Shown piece by piece: positions 31,420-43,524 of a stretch of DNA of 64,000 bases. The number at the start of each line of letters is the position of its first letter. The first letter of the stretch is position 1. The notes beneath the pieces are model-generated. The model made no database searches and was not told the origin of the DNA. It saw nothing but the letters and a program-made list of their open reading frames with translations. Both the position numbers and the translations under genes were made by a program. The stretch is from Lepas anatifera (taxonomy: Eukaryota > Arthropoda > Thecostraca > Lepadidae): NCBI GenBank assembly GCA_034440635.1, contig JAOTON010000316.1, forward strand, positions 310,001-374,000, in the 5' to 3' direction.

Positions 31420-32480
31420 AGGACCACCACACATTGGTGCCCCCTGAGCTAGTACCTATTTTGTGCCCTTTAAAGGGAGATACGCAAAAAAATATTATTG
31501 TGGTTTCTTGCTATTTGAAAAATCCGGATTACGAAACTGTCAATTATTTTTGTATCTTGGGCAAAATTTTGGGAGGCCACTCACTTATTATCGAAATAGG
31601 TTAATAATCCCGATAAAATGCTAAAACCTTCACCCATCACTTACTTTTCGAAAACTATCTAAAGTTAAAAAGTAATGTTTTTTTGTAATAAAAATGTATA
31701 TTCTCATGTATTGGTATTTGAATTAACTTTAAAAAGTCTTTGAAAATACAAAATGAATTAATACGCCCTAAAAAACGGAAAAAACATAATTACTCACGTC
31801 TTCAGCCGTTTCGTACCTCGGGTCTTGAGTAGTTTTCTGCTTCTACCCCAAGATGACGAAACTTTTGCGTCAGAAAGGCCCCGTGACCCCCTATGAGGTG
31901 ACTGTACCCCCCCTATGAGGTGACTGTACGTTCTGATCGGTCAATTGTGATTTCTTAAAAGTCCTATATTTTTGTTTTAATATTATTTTTGGCTGTAACT
32001 CTTTTAAAATAACTTCTTATTTAATAGTTTTTAAACTTTCATGTCACTGCTTAGGAAAAATGGCACCGGTTTCTTAGAGAAATTGATAGCCGTAGCCGGG
32101 GGTAGGTCATTTACATCGATAAGAGGTGTACCGGTAACGTCATCTAGAAATGTTGACTTTGAGAGCAACTTTAAGACATTTGCAAGCCGAATTCGCAAAA
32201 ATGATAATGGGACTTCTGAAACAACTTTTTGTGACCTTTTGATCTAGCCAATCATTTTTTTGCGTATCTCCCTTGAAGCTGATCTGGGCCTCTTGAGTTG
32301 ATTAGGAATTTCATCAGCAGCTCTAGGGCCCTGAGCTTAGCTGGTCACACTGAGGCTGATGAGGGCCCCTGGGCTGGTATGGGGCTCCTGGCCTGATTTA
32401 GTGCCTCCTGACTTGATCTGGTACCCCCGAGTTGATATGGTCCCCGAGCTGGTCGGGGTGCTGCCTAAGCACCCCTGATT
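31420..32480. repeat. degenerate CTGAGCT/GGGCCCCT minisatellite, minus orientation, split by a transposon
   Basis: 31420-31469 and 32277-32480 contain irregular repeats of GGGCCCCTGAGCTGAGCTGG-like units of about 28 bp. The array is split by the family 4 element. Same family as 36240-36950 and 42483-42710. Confidence 0.65.
31470..32276. mobile_element. family 4 TTAA element, 807 bp, inverted copy
   Basis: Left TTAAAGGGAGATACGC with TTAA at 31470; right GCGTATCTCCCTTGA (TTAA decayed to TTGA) at 32276. Its first 170 bases are the reverse complement of 29800-29976. Shorter than the other copy by an internal deletion. Confidence 0.85.
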
Positions 32481-33120
32481 ATATAAATTGCTAATTATAC
32501 TGATGGATTCTGGGGAGGGATGTGCTAAAAAGGCATTTGCCCCTGAGCTCAGAGAGCAGTCCCCTAAACCAGGATTTCTACTAATTAATCTAAATGAAGA
32601 AATAGTTTTTCACAATTTTCAGCCCTGTCACACCATCCCCACAAAACCACCAGCCTCTTTACCTTTTTTACTCTAACTGGGACTGATCCTCGAAAATATG
32701 GAACTTGATAAACGCGTTAAAAAGATATCTCTCAAATTATTCCGGCAGCAAAAATGGTCTAATGCCACTTTGCCACTCCTCCTCCTACACCCCTTGAGGG
32801 AGCCGCGGAACTTAATCCGCGTTCAACCAGGGCTCACTCGTCACGACAAAACCAGTGGGCATAACAAGTGAATTTTCGACTCCAATATATCTTAGCTTGC
32901 ACATAGTGAGATATCACAGGCTCCGCTGATTTCTCTGATGTTAAGTACTTCCATGAGTTGGCTGACTTGTCCTTAAATCTATCCAAAACAGTCATGTTTT
33001 GACTACTTTGATGAGATTGCGGTGAAATTTTCTTTTTCCGGTTTTAATCGAGCTTCCCTTCTCCACCAATGTTTGATTTGCATTTTTCTCGTACCAAAGG
33101 TACCCAAAAGTTAATATAAT
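32481..33120. other. non-coding stretch
   Basis: No structure recognised. Confidence 0.5.
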
Positions 33121-33128
33121 TTAACCCT

Positions 33129-34374
33129 ATTTCCGTCAGGCTCCCGGCTACCCCCTATTTCCGGCAGGGGGGGCAATATCGGCCCCCCTAAGATCTCGTA
33201 ATCTAACCGGCCGATTTTGAAAATTCAAAGTGCTATAGATTCCCCTGACGCTAAACTTTATTTTGAAAAAAGAAAATTTCAAAATTTTGATTTTTAAGGA
33301 GAAAGTCGTGCAAAATATACAATTTTTGTGTATTTTTTAGATTTTCCATAACCCTTGTCTCTGTTGTACGATTTTCACAAAACTAGTTCAGATTTACAAA
33401 TAATTGACCCAAAATTGTCATATACTCGAGTTACGCAAAAATTCGAAATTCAATGGCAGTTCCAGGACCAGGACTATGAGGGGAAATATATACAACCTAA
33501 AAAGTTTTTGTTACGCGGATTAGAAGCCGTGATATACTGCTTGGCATCTTTGACACATAAATAAATGAAAAAAAGTGAAAAACTCATCAGGGGCGGATGC
33601 AGTAAGGTAAAACAGTGGGGTAAAATACATCCCAACAATATGCGAGTGGTATGCATGAGTATATTAGTCCCTCGACTAGTTGAAATTTATTTCTGATAAT
33701 TTTTACCCTCCCATGGCAGCTCTGGGAAAGGGGGTGACATAGGCGGATCAAGGACTCTCGTCGTGGGGGGGGCGGGTAGGGGTGATTGGAAACACATTTT
33801 TAATATACAACGATATTGAGTCGCGGCGGTGATACTGGCTGGGAATATGCATTTTGAAAATGTGTAGTGACTGGACACGCCTCTGGTAATCTAGAATTTG
33901 GTTATAACTATTTTGAATTTTCATATACCCAATTGTATTCGCCCTGGCACGGCTGTAAGCAGTCTTCTCACTTACTAACGTTTAGTCCTTCTTGATAACA
34001 TTCCCCCCATTTTGAACTGCTGTAACCGCCCCTGATGAATACAAATAGTGACAATTGTGAATGCACTATCATCTCACATAAAAAATGATATAATAAAACC
34101 ATATAACTGGTATCAGGATCAGCAGAGACGGCTTCCTTTTACAAAGAACCCATCGCATACGATAATACTTGGTTTGTGGATAGAACCTCCCCAAAAACCC
34201 AGCCATAGCTCCGCCCCTGGTAAATATATAATATTGACAATTTCAGAAAACCTGCCTGTACTAGTTTTAGGAAAAGTCAGGAAGTTTCAAAGTTCTATCG
34301 CAAGCCGTTTCGGAGATATTCTTGAAAAACCTTAGGGGGGGCAATATTAGCCCCCCCTGCCGGAAATAGGGTTA
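33129..34374. mobile_element. family 5 TTAA element, about 1.25 kb
   Basis: Left tip TTAACCCTATTTCCGTCAGG at about 33121-33140 is followed by a second tip copy CCCCTATTTCCGGCAGGGGG. Right tip CCTGCCGGAAATAGGGTTAA ends at about 34374. Interior is A-rich and non-coding, and carries degenerate hAT-like ends (CAGGGGCGGATGCAG at 33588, CCGCCCCTG near 34034 and 34219) that suggest a decayed nested insertion. No matching target duplication was found for the latter. Confidence 0.8.
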
Positions 34375-36239
34375 AGATATAGTAAGTTTTTTAGGTTACA
34401 TTAAAAAGCCACCTTTTACTCCTGGTGTGCCCCTCAAAGGTGATGTGCCCCCCATTCGGAAGTTCTGGCTGCGCCCCTGCTTGTCACCGAATAGTGCTGA
34501 CGGACCCAGGCCCCAAGTTCGGAACGGTGGGGGGGAGGGGGGCAGCTAAGTCAATACTCTGGAGATAAAGCCTGATGCGGCTGCCCTGGAAGAATCTCTG
34601 TTAGTCTATGGAAACGTGCTATTTTCAGGAGTGGGACCTAAGCTATACTTTCACCACTGCCTGAGGCAGTGATCACGGTCACGAGTCACGGTCAGAGTTC
34701 ACCCACCTCCGAAAATGGTATTGTATTAAAAAAACTCACATATTCCCTGGCACTCTCGCATAAAGTGGGGAAAGCAATTTTCTTCCTGCCCATACCTTGA
34801 ATGAAAATGTAAGGAATCAACACGGGGAAATAACATCTTGGTATAACGCTTATGTCATGGAGCGTCGGCGTTACTAAAAAGAACTATTATATTTCACAAG
34901 CTAATAGGAGGGGATTAGGATAGATGGTGAGACCTCTAAGATTAAGATACAATACATTGCTTTACTCTTCAATTCAATACTTATTTTCAGATCACGTCTT
35001 TTCTGGTGTACGCATTGATCCTAGGGTCTACCCGTGAAGTGGTGTATTTACTCTGGTTCATTGCGGATTTCTCTCATGGCTACGGAGCGCTGCCAGCCCG
35101 ACCTCAACAAAAGAGGAGGGTACACCCAGTCATCCATCAATTACGCCCGCCGTGAAATACCGCTGTGCGGGGCGCGTGAGGGATAGGGCTCGTAATAGCC
35201 ATGACACTTCCTCACGCTCAACACAATGCGCCCGTATTGCCCGTGGAGGCAAATTTCGACGAAGGGATGAAAAGGTATGCTTATGCGGTAACACAAGTGT
35301 TTGAATAAGGTGGCCACAGCAACAACATGTCAGGGTATCACTCAACCCTCTAACAAAAAGCTTTAGCCGGCTGATACTAAGTCGTCACCCGATACGTGCG
35401 CCGGCGACAGACCTGATACGTGCCGGACACGACAGTGGAGCCAACCGTACAATGGCTCCGCGGTGGGTGGGGTGGAGGGGACCATCACTCAGCGCTGCCG
35501 GGATGCTTACCGAAGGGTTGGCTACAATGTACAATGCCAATTCACCGAGATAAATCAAACAGCTCCTGACAGTTTCGTGAAAGACGATTGCCAAAGATGG
35601 CACCTTTGTGTCAAAAACAGGCGTGCGTCTAAGCCTTACCTACGTCCGTCCTGGGAGGAAGCCGGAGTCACAGCACATTCACTCATACAGTGATCACGTA
35701 CAATATAATGATGGGCCTATTTATAACTGAAACTGATAGTCTCTCCGCCATCCGTAATGCCGCCCCTGCCCATAGCGTGCGTTCCCATTGTGTAAAGAAC
35801 CGGTCATATATGATATACATTATACACTTCTCGCAATATAATTCTGAACTGCTGTGATTACCTGGAAAGTAAATATTTGTAAATATTTCTTAACATTTTG
35901 GTTACTGTCTTTACAACGACTGTTTCATTCACTTACGACCCAAGTGCCGCTTCCACCGATTTCGGGTGCCGAAGACGAACGAAAATTGGCGACACCTTGG
36001 ATACGAACAGTGAATGCTAGACCAAAGCTCGAAGGAAAAACCATTTGAAGCTGGCCTTTTTTATTTTGTGCCACCCCTGGTTTTGAGTAAGCTTTCCCCG
36101 GCATACCATTGGGCGTCTCACTTGAACATGGATCACCTTCATCGATTTTTGCTTGCCCTCTTGTTTGTGATTGGGTGCCTATATTTCATTATTGACCGCC
36201 CTTTTTTCAGTACTGGAGCACCCCACTGTAACATGCAAC
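34375..36239. other. non-coding stretch
   Basis: Contains one possible hAT-like end near 34425-34480 (inverse of CAGGGGCGCAGCCAG). Frames at 35463-35693 and 36014-36331 are short and unsupported. Confidence 0.45.
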
Positions 36240-36950
36240 ACAAACCCCCTTTCAAGGGGCCCGACCCCAACTCAGGGGGTATAAGATCAGCCGAGGGGCC
36301 CGTAACAGTTAAGAGGTTTCGAACCAGATAAGGGGTCATTGACGGCTAATGGAGCCCTAGTGCCAAAACCTGGGTTTCAAGATAAGCATGGGAGCCCTTA
36401 CCATCTAGAAGGGACCCAGATAAGCTCAGGGGCTTAGAACCAGCTCAGGGGCCCCAGATCAGCTGAGCAAGTAAAAAAACTCAGGAGGCCAGACCAACTG
36501 GGCCCCCAACGGGCTTAGAGGCCCCAAAGCAGCGTAGGGTCTAGATCAGCGCAATAGAGCCTGGACAAACTAAAAATCCAATGCCATCTCAGGGGTTCTT
36601 ACCAGCTCAATAAACACCAATCCAGCTAGGAACCCTACGATAAAGCCAAAGACATCTTGAGTAGATCCTCTTAGGGGCTCTAGACCAGCTGGTGCCCGTC
36701 TCAATAATTCCACCATAGTGGTTCTTCTCAGCTCAGGGGGCCCCCAAACAGCGTGGTGGAGTCTAAGGCCATGCCAGTAAGCTCCTTTGCAATACCCTCT
36801 CATGGCCCCAGAACAGCTCAGGGACTACTTGCAAAACTTACTCTCAGGAGGCTCAAAACTATCTCAAAGGTCCAAAATCAGCTGAGAGGCCCCATACCAG
36901 TTAAAAGGACCCGAAAATCTCAGATGAATCCAGTACCAGGGTTTCAGGAT
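36240..36950. repeat. degenerate minisatellite of AGCTCAGGGGCCCCAGATC type, plus orientation
   Basis: About 25 irregular copies of ACCAGCTCAGGGGCCCCAGA and variants. The reverse complement of this unit forms the arrays at 31420-32480 and 42483-42710. Confidence 0.7.
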
Positions 36951-38186
36951 TAGTGCTGGCGCCTGAATATCTAAAGTGGCCCGGAAATATTGTGGCTACA
37001 ATTGGGCCCCTGCCTTGCTTGCGGGACTCCTTTGGTCTCTGCCCTCCGTGGCTACAACATCCGTCCCTGCTTGGGAGTAGTAGGTAAGTATTGTATCTTA
37101 AACTCTTTATTCAAGCAGGCTCCAGAATACTGTATGCGATCTGTGATGGTCCCATTTAGTGATCCTAGCTGAAATTCGGCCAAACCCTGGATTTTTGGAG
37201 ATTCAATCAAATGTTGAACGGACCTCAGGGAGTTTAAGGCCAATTCATAGTTTTGTGAGCGTTTAGAATGCTCAGAAATTTCGCCCCCAAAACGTTGTTT
37301 AACTTTTCTTTTCTTTTTTGCTCCCCGACATGTTTTTGTGCATATGCGTTTTTACGAAAATTTACATCTTGCACGGTTGGGCCCCCAAAAGCTATTCTGG
37401 GCCTCCTTCGAGGCCGACCCCATCAGGGTTCGCCCCCTCCTTGAGCAATTTCTGAATCCCCTGGGGCACTAACGGTGAAAAGAACTGAACTATTCCACAT
37501 GCTTACTTCCATTGATGAGTCTGATGCTATGAATTTTTTCAGCATTTCATTGTGTGTTGGTGTGTAAAGGATATGAATTATGGAATTCTTACATTTCAGA
37601 CTGTTTTTTAACATGACAATGAGGGGGATCATTGATATTAGCTGCGGGCTCATGATTTTTACAAACGTATCGTTTCCTGGATTATTTTATACAAGATGAA
37701 CATGAGGCTGAGTTTTAGTCATTGCACAGCAATGTCTGCTGAATGGGGGAAGGGCTAAAATTCTGCCTCGTACCTGGCAGAGCATTATGTTTGACTCTTA
37801 TTGCTTCTACGTTGACATATTAGCGTGGTATATGTTGGGTACCAAAAAGCTTGTGGAGAGTGTGTTACTCTGTTAATATATATGTCTCATTACGGATTCG
37901 AAGCGGCATCTTGAACTGGGCACCCTATGTTAATTACATATATGCATTTCTGTAGTCCAAACATAAAGCACCATGCACATTGGCTTTTCCATTGTACCTG
38001 CCGATTTGACATTTTTCCTGGCATCAAAGGTATCAAGGGCGAATTCAGAGTAAACAGAAGAGGAGAGTGGTTACCCTCTGATCAAGTCCTCGACTACACT
38101 ACACTGCGATTCGGCATTAGCTGGTGCAAACCTGGTCTATGTGCCTCCCCCTCGATAATGAATCCTGTATCCGCCCATGACTAACT
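36951..38186. other. non-coding stretch
   Basis: No element ends or coding signal recognised. Confidence 0.45.
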
Positions 38187-39164
38187 TAACCCTACTTCCA
38201 ACGGGCTTCCGGCTACCCCTATTTCCAACAGAGGGCAGATTCTGCCCCCGAAGATTTCAAAAGTTACCCGACCGATTTTAAAAATTCACACTGCAATAGA
38301 TTCATCTTGCGCTAATCTCCATTTTTAAAAAAAGAAAATCCCAAAATTTTGAAAATTGAGGGTAAGTGTTTCAAAATATACAAAATGTCTGCCTTTTTTA
38401 GATTATCCGTAACTCTTGTCTCTTAGGCTCTATTTTCACGAAACTGGTATGGATTGAAAGGGAATTGCTTGAACATGGTGATATCTTCTATTTAGGTGAA
38501 ATTAAAAATTCAAGGGCGGTTTAAGGGCCAGAATTTTGGGGGAATTATATGATTTTTGCTCGTCTTTTTTGCAGAAATACATACGCCAGGTAGAGTGTGA
38601 TATCTCTTATGTCAAACAAAATGATCAAATGCCAAACATATGTCAAATGTGGATTCAGGGAGGCAAAGAAGTAGGGTAAGACAAACAACCCCGCCTTTCA
38701 GGTATGGCTACTTTTCAAATTACCCCGCCTTTATCCACCTCTGCTCGACCCGGGGAACACTCCTGGATCCGCCTATGGATGGATTGTGTCCATTTGGTGT
38801 AAGGATTAAATGCATATCTTCGATGCTCTGCCCCATTCAATGCAGACACAACACTAAAATGAACTTGAGTGTGAGTGAACTCCCCCCTCACCCCTAATTA
38901 CGGTATGTGAGCACGTCGATGGCTTCCTATCATTATATAACACACATATCGGCTCAATGCATGGTTATGTTTCGCCCTCCCGTCCATTCTGTAGGCAGTA
39001 TATTCACTTTGGAAGGTTCGAATGGAAAACATTGTAGACCCCCCATTATGAACTCCTGGAACCGCCTATGGCAAAACATTTATCGAAATATACATCAACG
39101 GCCGCTAATTCTAGGACAAAAGCAGCGCAGGCGACAATGCTCGGCTTCTAGACAAACTCCCAAA
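38187..39164. mobile_element. left part of a family 5 TTAA element
   Basis: TTAACCCTACTTCCAACGGG, then the second tip CCCCTATTTCCAACAG, collinear with 33121-33500 (AATTCACACTGCAATAGATTC block). The right end was not found. Possible degenerate nested hAT-like ends (CCTGGATCCGCCTATGG at 38763, CCTGGAACCGCCTATGG at 39055). Confidence 0.65.
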
Positions 39165-39382
39165 TTAGCGAGTCAGGCGGGTACCCGCCCTTAACCCTCG
39201 CCCCACGGGGGGCCATCGATGGCCCCTAGGGTGTTTCATTGTTCCAAAATGCAATATTTCGACGCATATCGATGTTCCCCTCAAACCTCATCTGCTTACA
39301 AGCTTATGTGCGAAATTACCATGTATTTCGATGATATTTAGAGGTCGCGCACTTTTGCAGGTTTTTTTATCAAATGTATCCA

Positions 39383-39545
39383 AATGCACACATAAGCGTA
39401 GGAACGTCCAGAATATTGGGGAGGCCAAGGTGCATTTGGAAGTCATTTCTTTCCAGTCAACGCCATAGGGTTAAGGGGTAAGAAACAAGAATATTCGGGG
39501 GGGCTATGGCCCCCTGCCCCCTGTTCCTACGCCTATGAATGTACA
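39383..39545. mobile_element. nested MITE, 147 bp
   Basis: The element is 39391-39537 with tips CATAAGCGTAGGAAC and GTTCCTACGCCTATG, flanked by AATGCACA (39383-39390) and AATGTACA (39538-39545), a 7/8 match. It lies inside the hAT-like element. Confidence 0.75.
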
Positions 39546-39802
39546 CATTTCCACACTGATACTGGCGCTGGTTTTCTTTTGCTTGGTTTTGTATTTCACA
39601 TCTGAAATATTCTCCAAATTAAGTACAACATTTATTACTGCACAATGACTAGCCTGAGTATAAAACCCGACCGATTTCGGGAGCATCCCGCCCCCGTTTT
39701 CAAGGGAGATGAAGATAACAATATGACATGAACCTAACTAAGCGAAAAACACGAAGACAGGGTACACTTTGAAAGAACAATCTTAGCTATGAACATGACG
39801 AA

Positions 39803-40260
39803 TCATTTTATAATTATTAGCTCTAAACACGTGCTATTTTTTAACTCAATCTCTTGTTTGGCTGCCGTTTTAAGAGGTCCAAAAATCCAGAGAATATGGT
39901 AACTGCCGATATTTCTATTCATTTTTGGTTCCGTGGGGGTTTGGATGTAAATTGCCTCTTTTATTTTCGCTGTTTTTGTCTTGAGTCGAAAGTTAAAGTC
40001 GTTGTGGCGTCCCATTTGATATCATGATCCTTCTTGAATGAATGTTCCGCTGTGGCCTCCGCTGCTCTCGTCAATTGACCCTCGGATTAGTTTTTGTCGA
40101 GAGTTTCGGTGTTCCGTCTTGTCGGACTTCCATCATCCTTTTGCTTTCTCAAATGTATATATTTGGACAGTCATTGCATTCCATCTTGTATACTGGGCCT
40201 GGTTTTTCCGGTTGTCTATCCTGTCCTTTGGCTTGACCAGTAATTGTTTGATCATTTGAT
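39803..40260 (-). pseudogene. Penelope-like element 3' remnant, GIY-YIG endonuclease region
   Basis: Penelope-like retroelements end in a GIY-YIG endonuclease. On the minus strand, from 40260, one reads VKPKDRIDNRKN, then after a frame change VYKMECNDCPNIYI (the VYxIPCxxCxxxYIGET core, with a stop where G is expected), then AEHSFKKDH-like sequence. A frame 40015-39803 follows with KIKEAIYIQTPTEPKMNRNI, the family's KEAxYI...MNRDxG tail. Several frame changes and stops make it dead. Only the C-terminal end is present. Confidence 0.7.
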
Positions 40261-40329
40261 GTGGCTTAAAATATGTTCTTACGTTGAATTTAGAACATAT
40301 GCGTCGAATCTGTTGCGATACTCCTACAT

Positions 40330-40485
40330 ATGGGAAGGATCATTATATCAAGTGGGACGCCACAACGACTTTAACTTTCGACTCAAGACAAAAACAGCGG
40401 GAAAGGGAGATCGCCCTCATCAAGAGATTCAACGGATTCATCAAGGACGAGAAGCAGAAGCAGTACCTGCTCCGGGTGGTATAAC
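40330..40485 (+). pseudogene. second Penelope fragment, inverted
   Basis: The plus strand reads KDHYIKWDATTTLTFDSRQK, the same segment as in the minus-strand remnant at about 39960-40022, with which it forms an inverted repeat of about 60 bp. The following RFNGFIKDEKQKQYLLRVV is not recognised. Confidence 0.6.
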
Positions 40486-42482
40486 TCTATCGGAAGGCTC
40501 TACCCAAGCGCACCAAGAAAGAATGCGCCTCTTTCAAGTGTAATGGTTTTTGGTGATAAAAGTGCGCGACCTCTAAATGTCCTTTTATTTTGCTTTTAAG
40601 GGCTTCAATCGATTCAGTTTAACGTATAGGGCTGGGGGAAAGTCGATATGACTTCGTTCCAAACAAACAAAATTTTACTATAGTGGGCTGAAACACCCTA
40701 ATGGCCCCCTAAGGTTTTTCCGGGATAGCAGAAAAACAACGAGGCGCAGCACCGCGGTTGAGGGCTCTACCTCTTACTGCATCATTTTCCCATCATCCCT
40801 GAAATTTTTTACCCCGGGTCACCCAAGGTCAGGTCACCAGACGAGGTCAAGCAAGGTCACCTCACTTCAACTTTAGAGCTCTGTAAGAGCTACATTTCAA
40901 AGTCGATCGATTTGAAACTTCCTACACTTCATGACCCCTTCAATGTCTACAAGGTGTATATCCGGGATTTTTCGATTTCGTGCCCTGAGGTCAGGTCACG
41001 AGGTGACCTCTCCCATTGGAAAAGCATGGGAAAAGCTGTTTCATGATATAAAAGTCACAAAAATGATTGCAAATACTCTGACTGCTCATAACAGCGTTTT
41101 TGGACACCCTTTCACGGATCCCGGGGGTCATATTTGCCCTTTGACTTTTCCAAGGTCATCCAAGGTCACCAGAGGTCAAAAACAGTATTTTGACATTAAC
41201 TTTTGACCTAGTTAAACTAGAGCGATGACACAAACACCATCGTGTTTGTCGTGTCACTGGCTTTCATTTGATATACAGCAAGGTCACTTTTTGACCTTTC
41301 AAGACCTCAGGTCATATTAGGTCACGAGGTGACCTCTGGAGGTCAAACCACTGGCGGGAGGTCTTTACATTCCACATAACGGAAAAATTACTGGCAATTT
41401 ACTATCAAATGTACTTTACCAGGCCTCAATAGCTCTAATGACATAAGAGTTATGCCCAGTTTGCTTAATCATTGCATATTTAAGTGAAAATAGCCGATCT
41501 TGACCTAATTTGACCTCTGGAGGTCAAACCATTGACCTGAGCACTAAAACATGTGAAGTAATTTCTTACTGAATTCACGCGAGCTTTCTATTGCACTTTG
41601 CAGATTTGCGCTAACGCCCGTATTTTCGGAGTTAGAGGGGGGCCATCGATGGCCCCCGGTGGGGCGAAGGTGGCGCCGGACCCCCGGCGGGGCGCGGGTT
41701 AAGATCTCGACAACTGCGCTAGGTAGCAAAAAACGGTAAAAGGCATTGGATGGCCCATCCACTACTCCATCGAAAATATTTAAACCATTTTTTGTCAGGT
41801 CACATTTAGGGTCACTAGAGGACAAAACAAGCCGTCATAGGGATAACATGTAAATGAAGTTTTTTGGCCATTACATCTAAACAAGTAGAGATAGAGCAGA
41901 AAGATTTGAACTCTATGAATCCTCGCAGCAAGCCAAATCGAATGATATATGACATGACCTTGCCAGGTCAAATCAAGGATTTGACCTGGCCTGAGGTCAG
42001 GTCAAGCTCAAATTGGGCAAAATTCATATTATTAGAACCGCAATGACGAGGAAAATCTAATGCCGTTTAAATAAACGCTCTATCTTTATTAATTACTGTG
42101 TTATTCAGTTAAAACCATTTTCCCATGCATTTCCAATGGAGAGGTCATGGCTCGTACCTGACCTTAGGTCATCGATATCAAAAATTTCGGAACATATTTT
42201 AGATAACTCAGTGGGGTCATTGCGTGGTACGAGTTTCAATCGGATAAGCTCATCCTGTTCCTGCTTATGCTATCTTAAACTTTTTTTGAGGTCAGGTCGC
42301 TCCACCTGTACTGGTGACCTGACCTGAGATGTCCTAACCTTACAATTTTGAAGAAAACAAGTTGTGAAAATGATGAGGAAAAAGGTATGCCAAGTACGGC
42401 GGCGCTAAGCGCCGCCGTTTTTATACTACTACCTTCGCAAAAGCCGGGGGCGGGTACCCGCCCCCGTCAATGCGCGTGTTAA

Positions 42483-42710
42483 GATCCTACCTGGGGCCCC
42501 TGAGCTAAGGTGGGCCCTAAGCCAATCTTGAGCTCCCTGTGTTGAACTGGGTAGCCCCTGGGCTGGTCTGGGCCGCTGCACAGTTATAGGGCCCCTGAGC
42601 TGAGCTGGGGACCAGAGCTTAAATGGCCCCTGGAGATGTTCTGAGACCCAATATACACCGACCTTTGGGGCGCCCCTAAATTGAGCTAGGGCCCCAACCT
42701 AGTTAAATAG
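42483..42710. repeat. degenerate GGCCCCTGAGCT minisatellite, minus orientation
   Basis: Starts immediately after the TTAA of the family 2 element. Units GGGGCCCCTGAGCTAAGGTG and variants, about eight copies. Same family as 36240-36950. Confidence 0.65.
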
Positions 42711-43524
42711 TTGGTGCATATGCAGAGAAAGTGCCAGAGGGGAAAGCAACCACAGGTGGAGAAAGCAGGCACCCTGAGGATCAGCTAGGGGTTGATGCAG
42801 AGGCATGGAATGAAAGACCAAGAATGAACACCAACGGTGCGAGGGCTGGTCCGAGCCAGAGAGACGAACCGAGACGCCAGTTCTTAAAACTGATGGCAAT
42901 GGAAATGAGAAATATCTTTTGTACAGAGACTAACCCTAAATCAAAAAAAGGTGATGGCCGGTCACGCTGCGCAATATGCCTTAGTGGGTTCACGATACAT
43001 GTGGGAAGGGGGGGTTGTTGCAGAGGATATCATTTTCGTGTGTGGCACGTACATACCTTTAGTGGGCGCCTTGGTTCGTGAATGGCGAGGAAGCCTTAGC
43101 GATCATCGTGGATACAGAAATATACGCGTGTTTCTTTCGCTTCTTGTGGGTTTGATAAACCAGACCGAAATTTTACACATAAATTGAAATTACGTTATCT
43201 GCAGACGTGGCAGCCAGCATTTGACTTGTGTCTTAAGCGACTGATATTAAAAGCAAACGACAGCAATCTTTCGATCGCCACAAAATTCTCTATTCCATCG
43301 TTTAAGCCCTCTACGCAAATCAGAATATTTCCACCCGGATAGGATCAACGCATGCGTTCTTATTCAACTCACGACTATTGTAACATGCGACTTTGTCTAT
43401 TAAAGTCGTCGGTCTTCTGGTGCTGGAAGCTCCTTAACCGTCCATGTTGGGCACAGCAGCATACCACAGAGGCCTGTCGCAAAGAGGCCTGTCGCAAAAC
43501 ATTTTAACCGTCAGATAGGAACAT
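42711..43524. other. non-coding stretch with an unassigned 116-codon frame at 42731-43081
   Basis: The frame starting at 42731 has polar sequence (GARAGPSQRDEPRRQFLKLM) and a CAIC motif. It could be a transposase relic, but nothing specific matches. Confidence 0.3.

Larger units (their letters stand above)
39219..40708. mobile_element. hAT-like element, 1474 bp, with perfect TIR and 8-bp target duplication
   Basis: The element is 39227-40700 with 12-bp perfect inverted tips TAGGGTGTTTCA and TGAAACACCCTA. Flanking ATGGCCCC at 39219-39226 and 40701-40708 is a perfect 8-bp target duplication. The uninterrupted site is seen in the sister copies at 43525 and 51654. No transposase is present; the interior carries a smaller MITE and Penelope fragments. 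Confidence 0.93.
39191..41702. mobile_element. family 1 TTAA element, plus orientation, split by a hAT-like insertion
   Basis: TTAA at 39191-39194 and 41699-41702. Left tip TTAACCCTCGCCCCACGGGG; the right end has two tips around GCGAAGGTGGC (41664-41674) and ends GGCGGGGCGCGGGTTAA. Without the insertion it is about 1030 bp, matching the copies at 43525 and 51654. Interior has an AGGTCA direct-repeat set at 41153-41178. Confidence 0.9.
39165..42482. mobile_element. family 2 TTAA element, minus orientation, split by a family 1 insertion
   Basis: 39165-39190 (GGCGGGTACCCGCCC) and 41703-42482 are the two parts; a family 1 element sits at a TTAA between them. The right end is GGCGGGTACCCGCCCCCGTC then AATGCGCGTGTTAA, TTAA at 42479-42482. 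Collinear in reverse with 50635-51445. The outer left tip is decayed. Confidence 0.75.

Noticed and set aside
33588..34219. clean nested hAT insertion in the family 5 element
   Set aside because: Two alternative right ends exist and neither gives a matching 8-bp duplication.
36014..36331. membrane protein suggested by a hydrophobic run
   Set aside because: The frame runs into the degenerate minisatellite and has no supporting structure.
42731..43081. piggyBac transposase C-terminal Cys-rich tail
   Set aside because: Only one CxxC is present, and no DDD catalytic context or collinear match could be seen.
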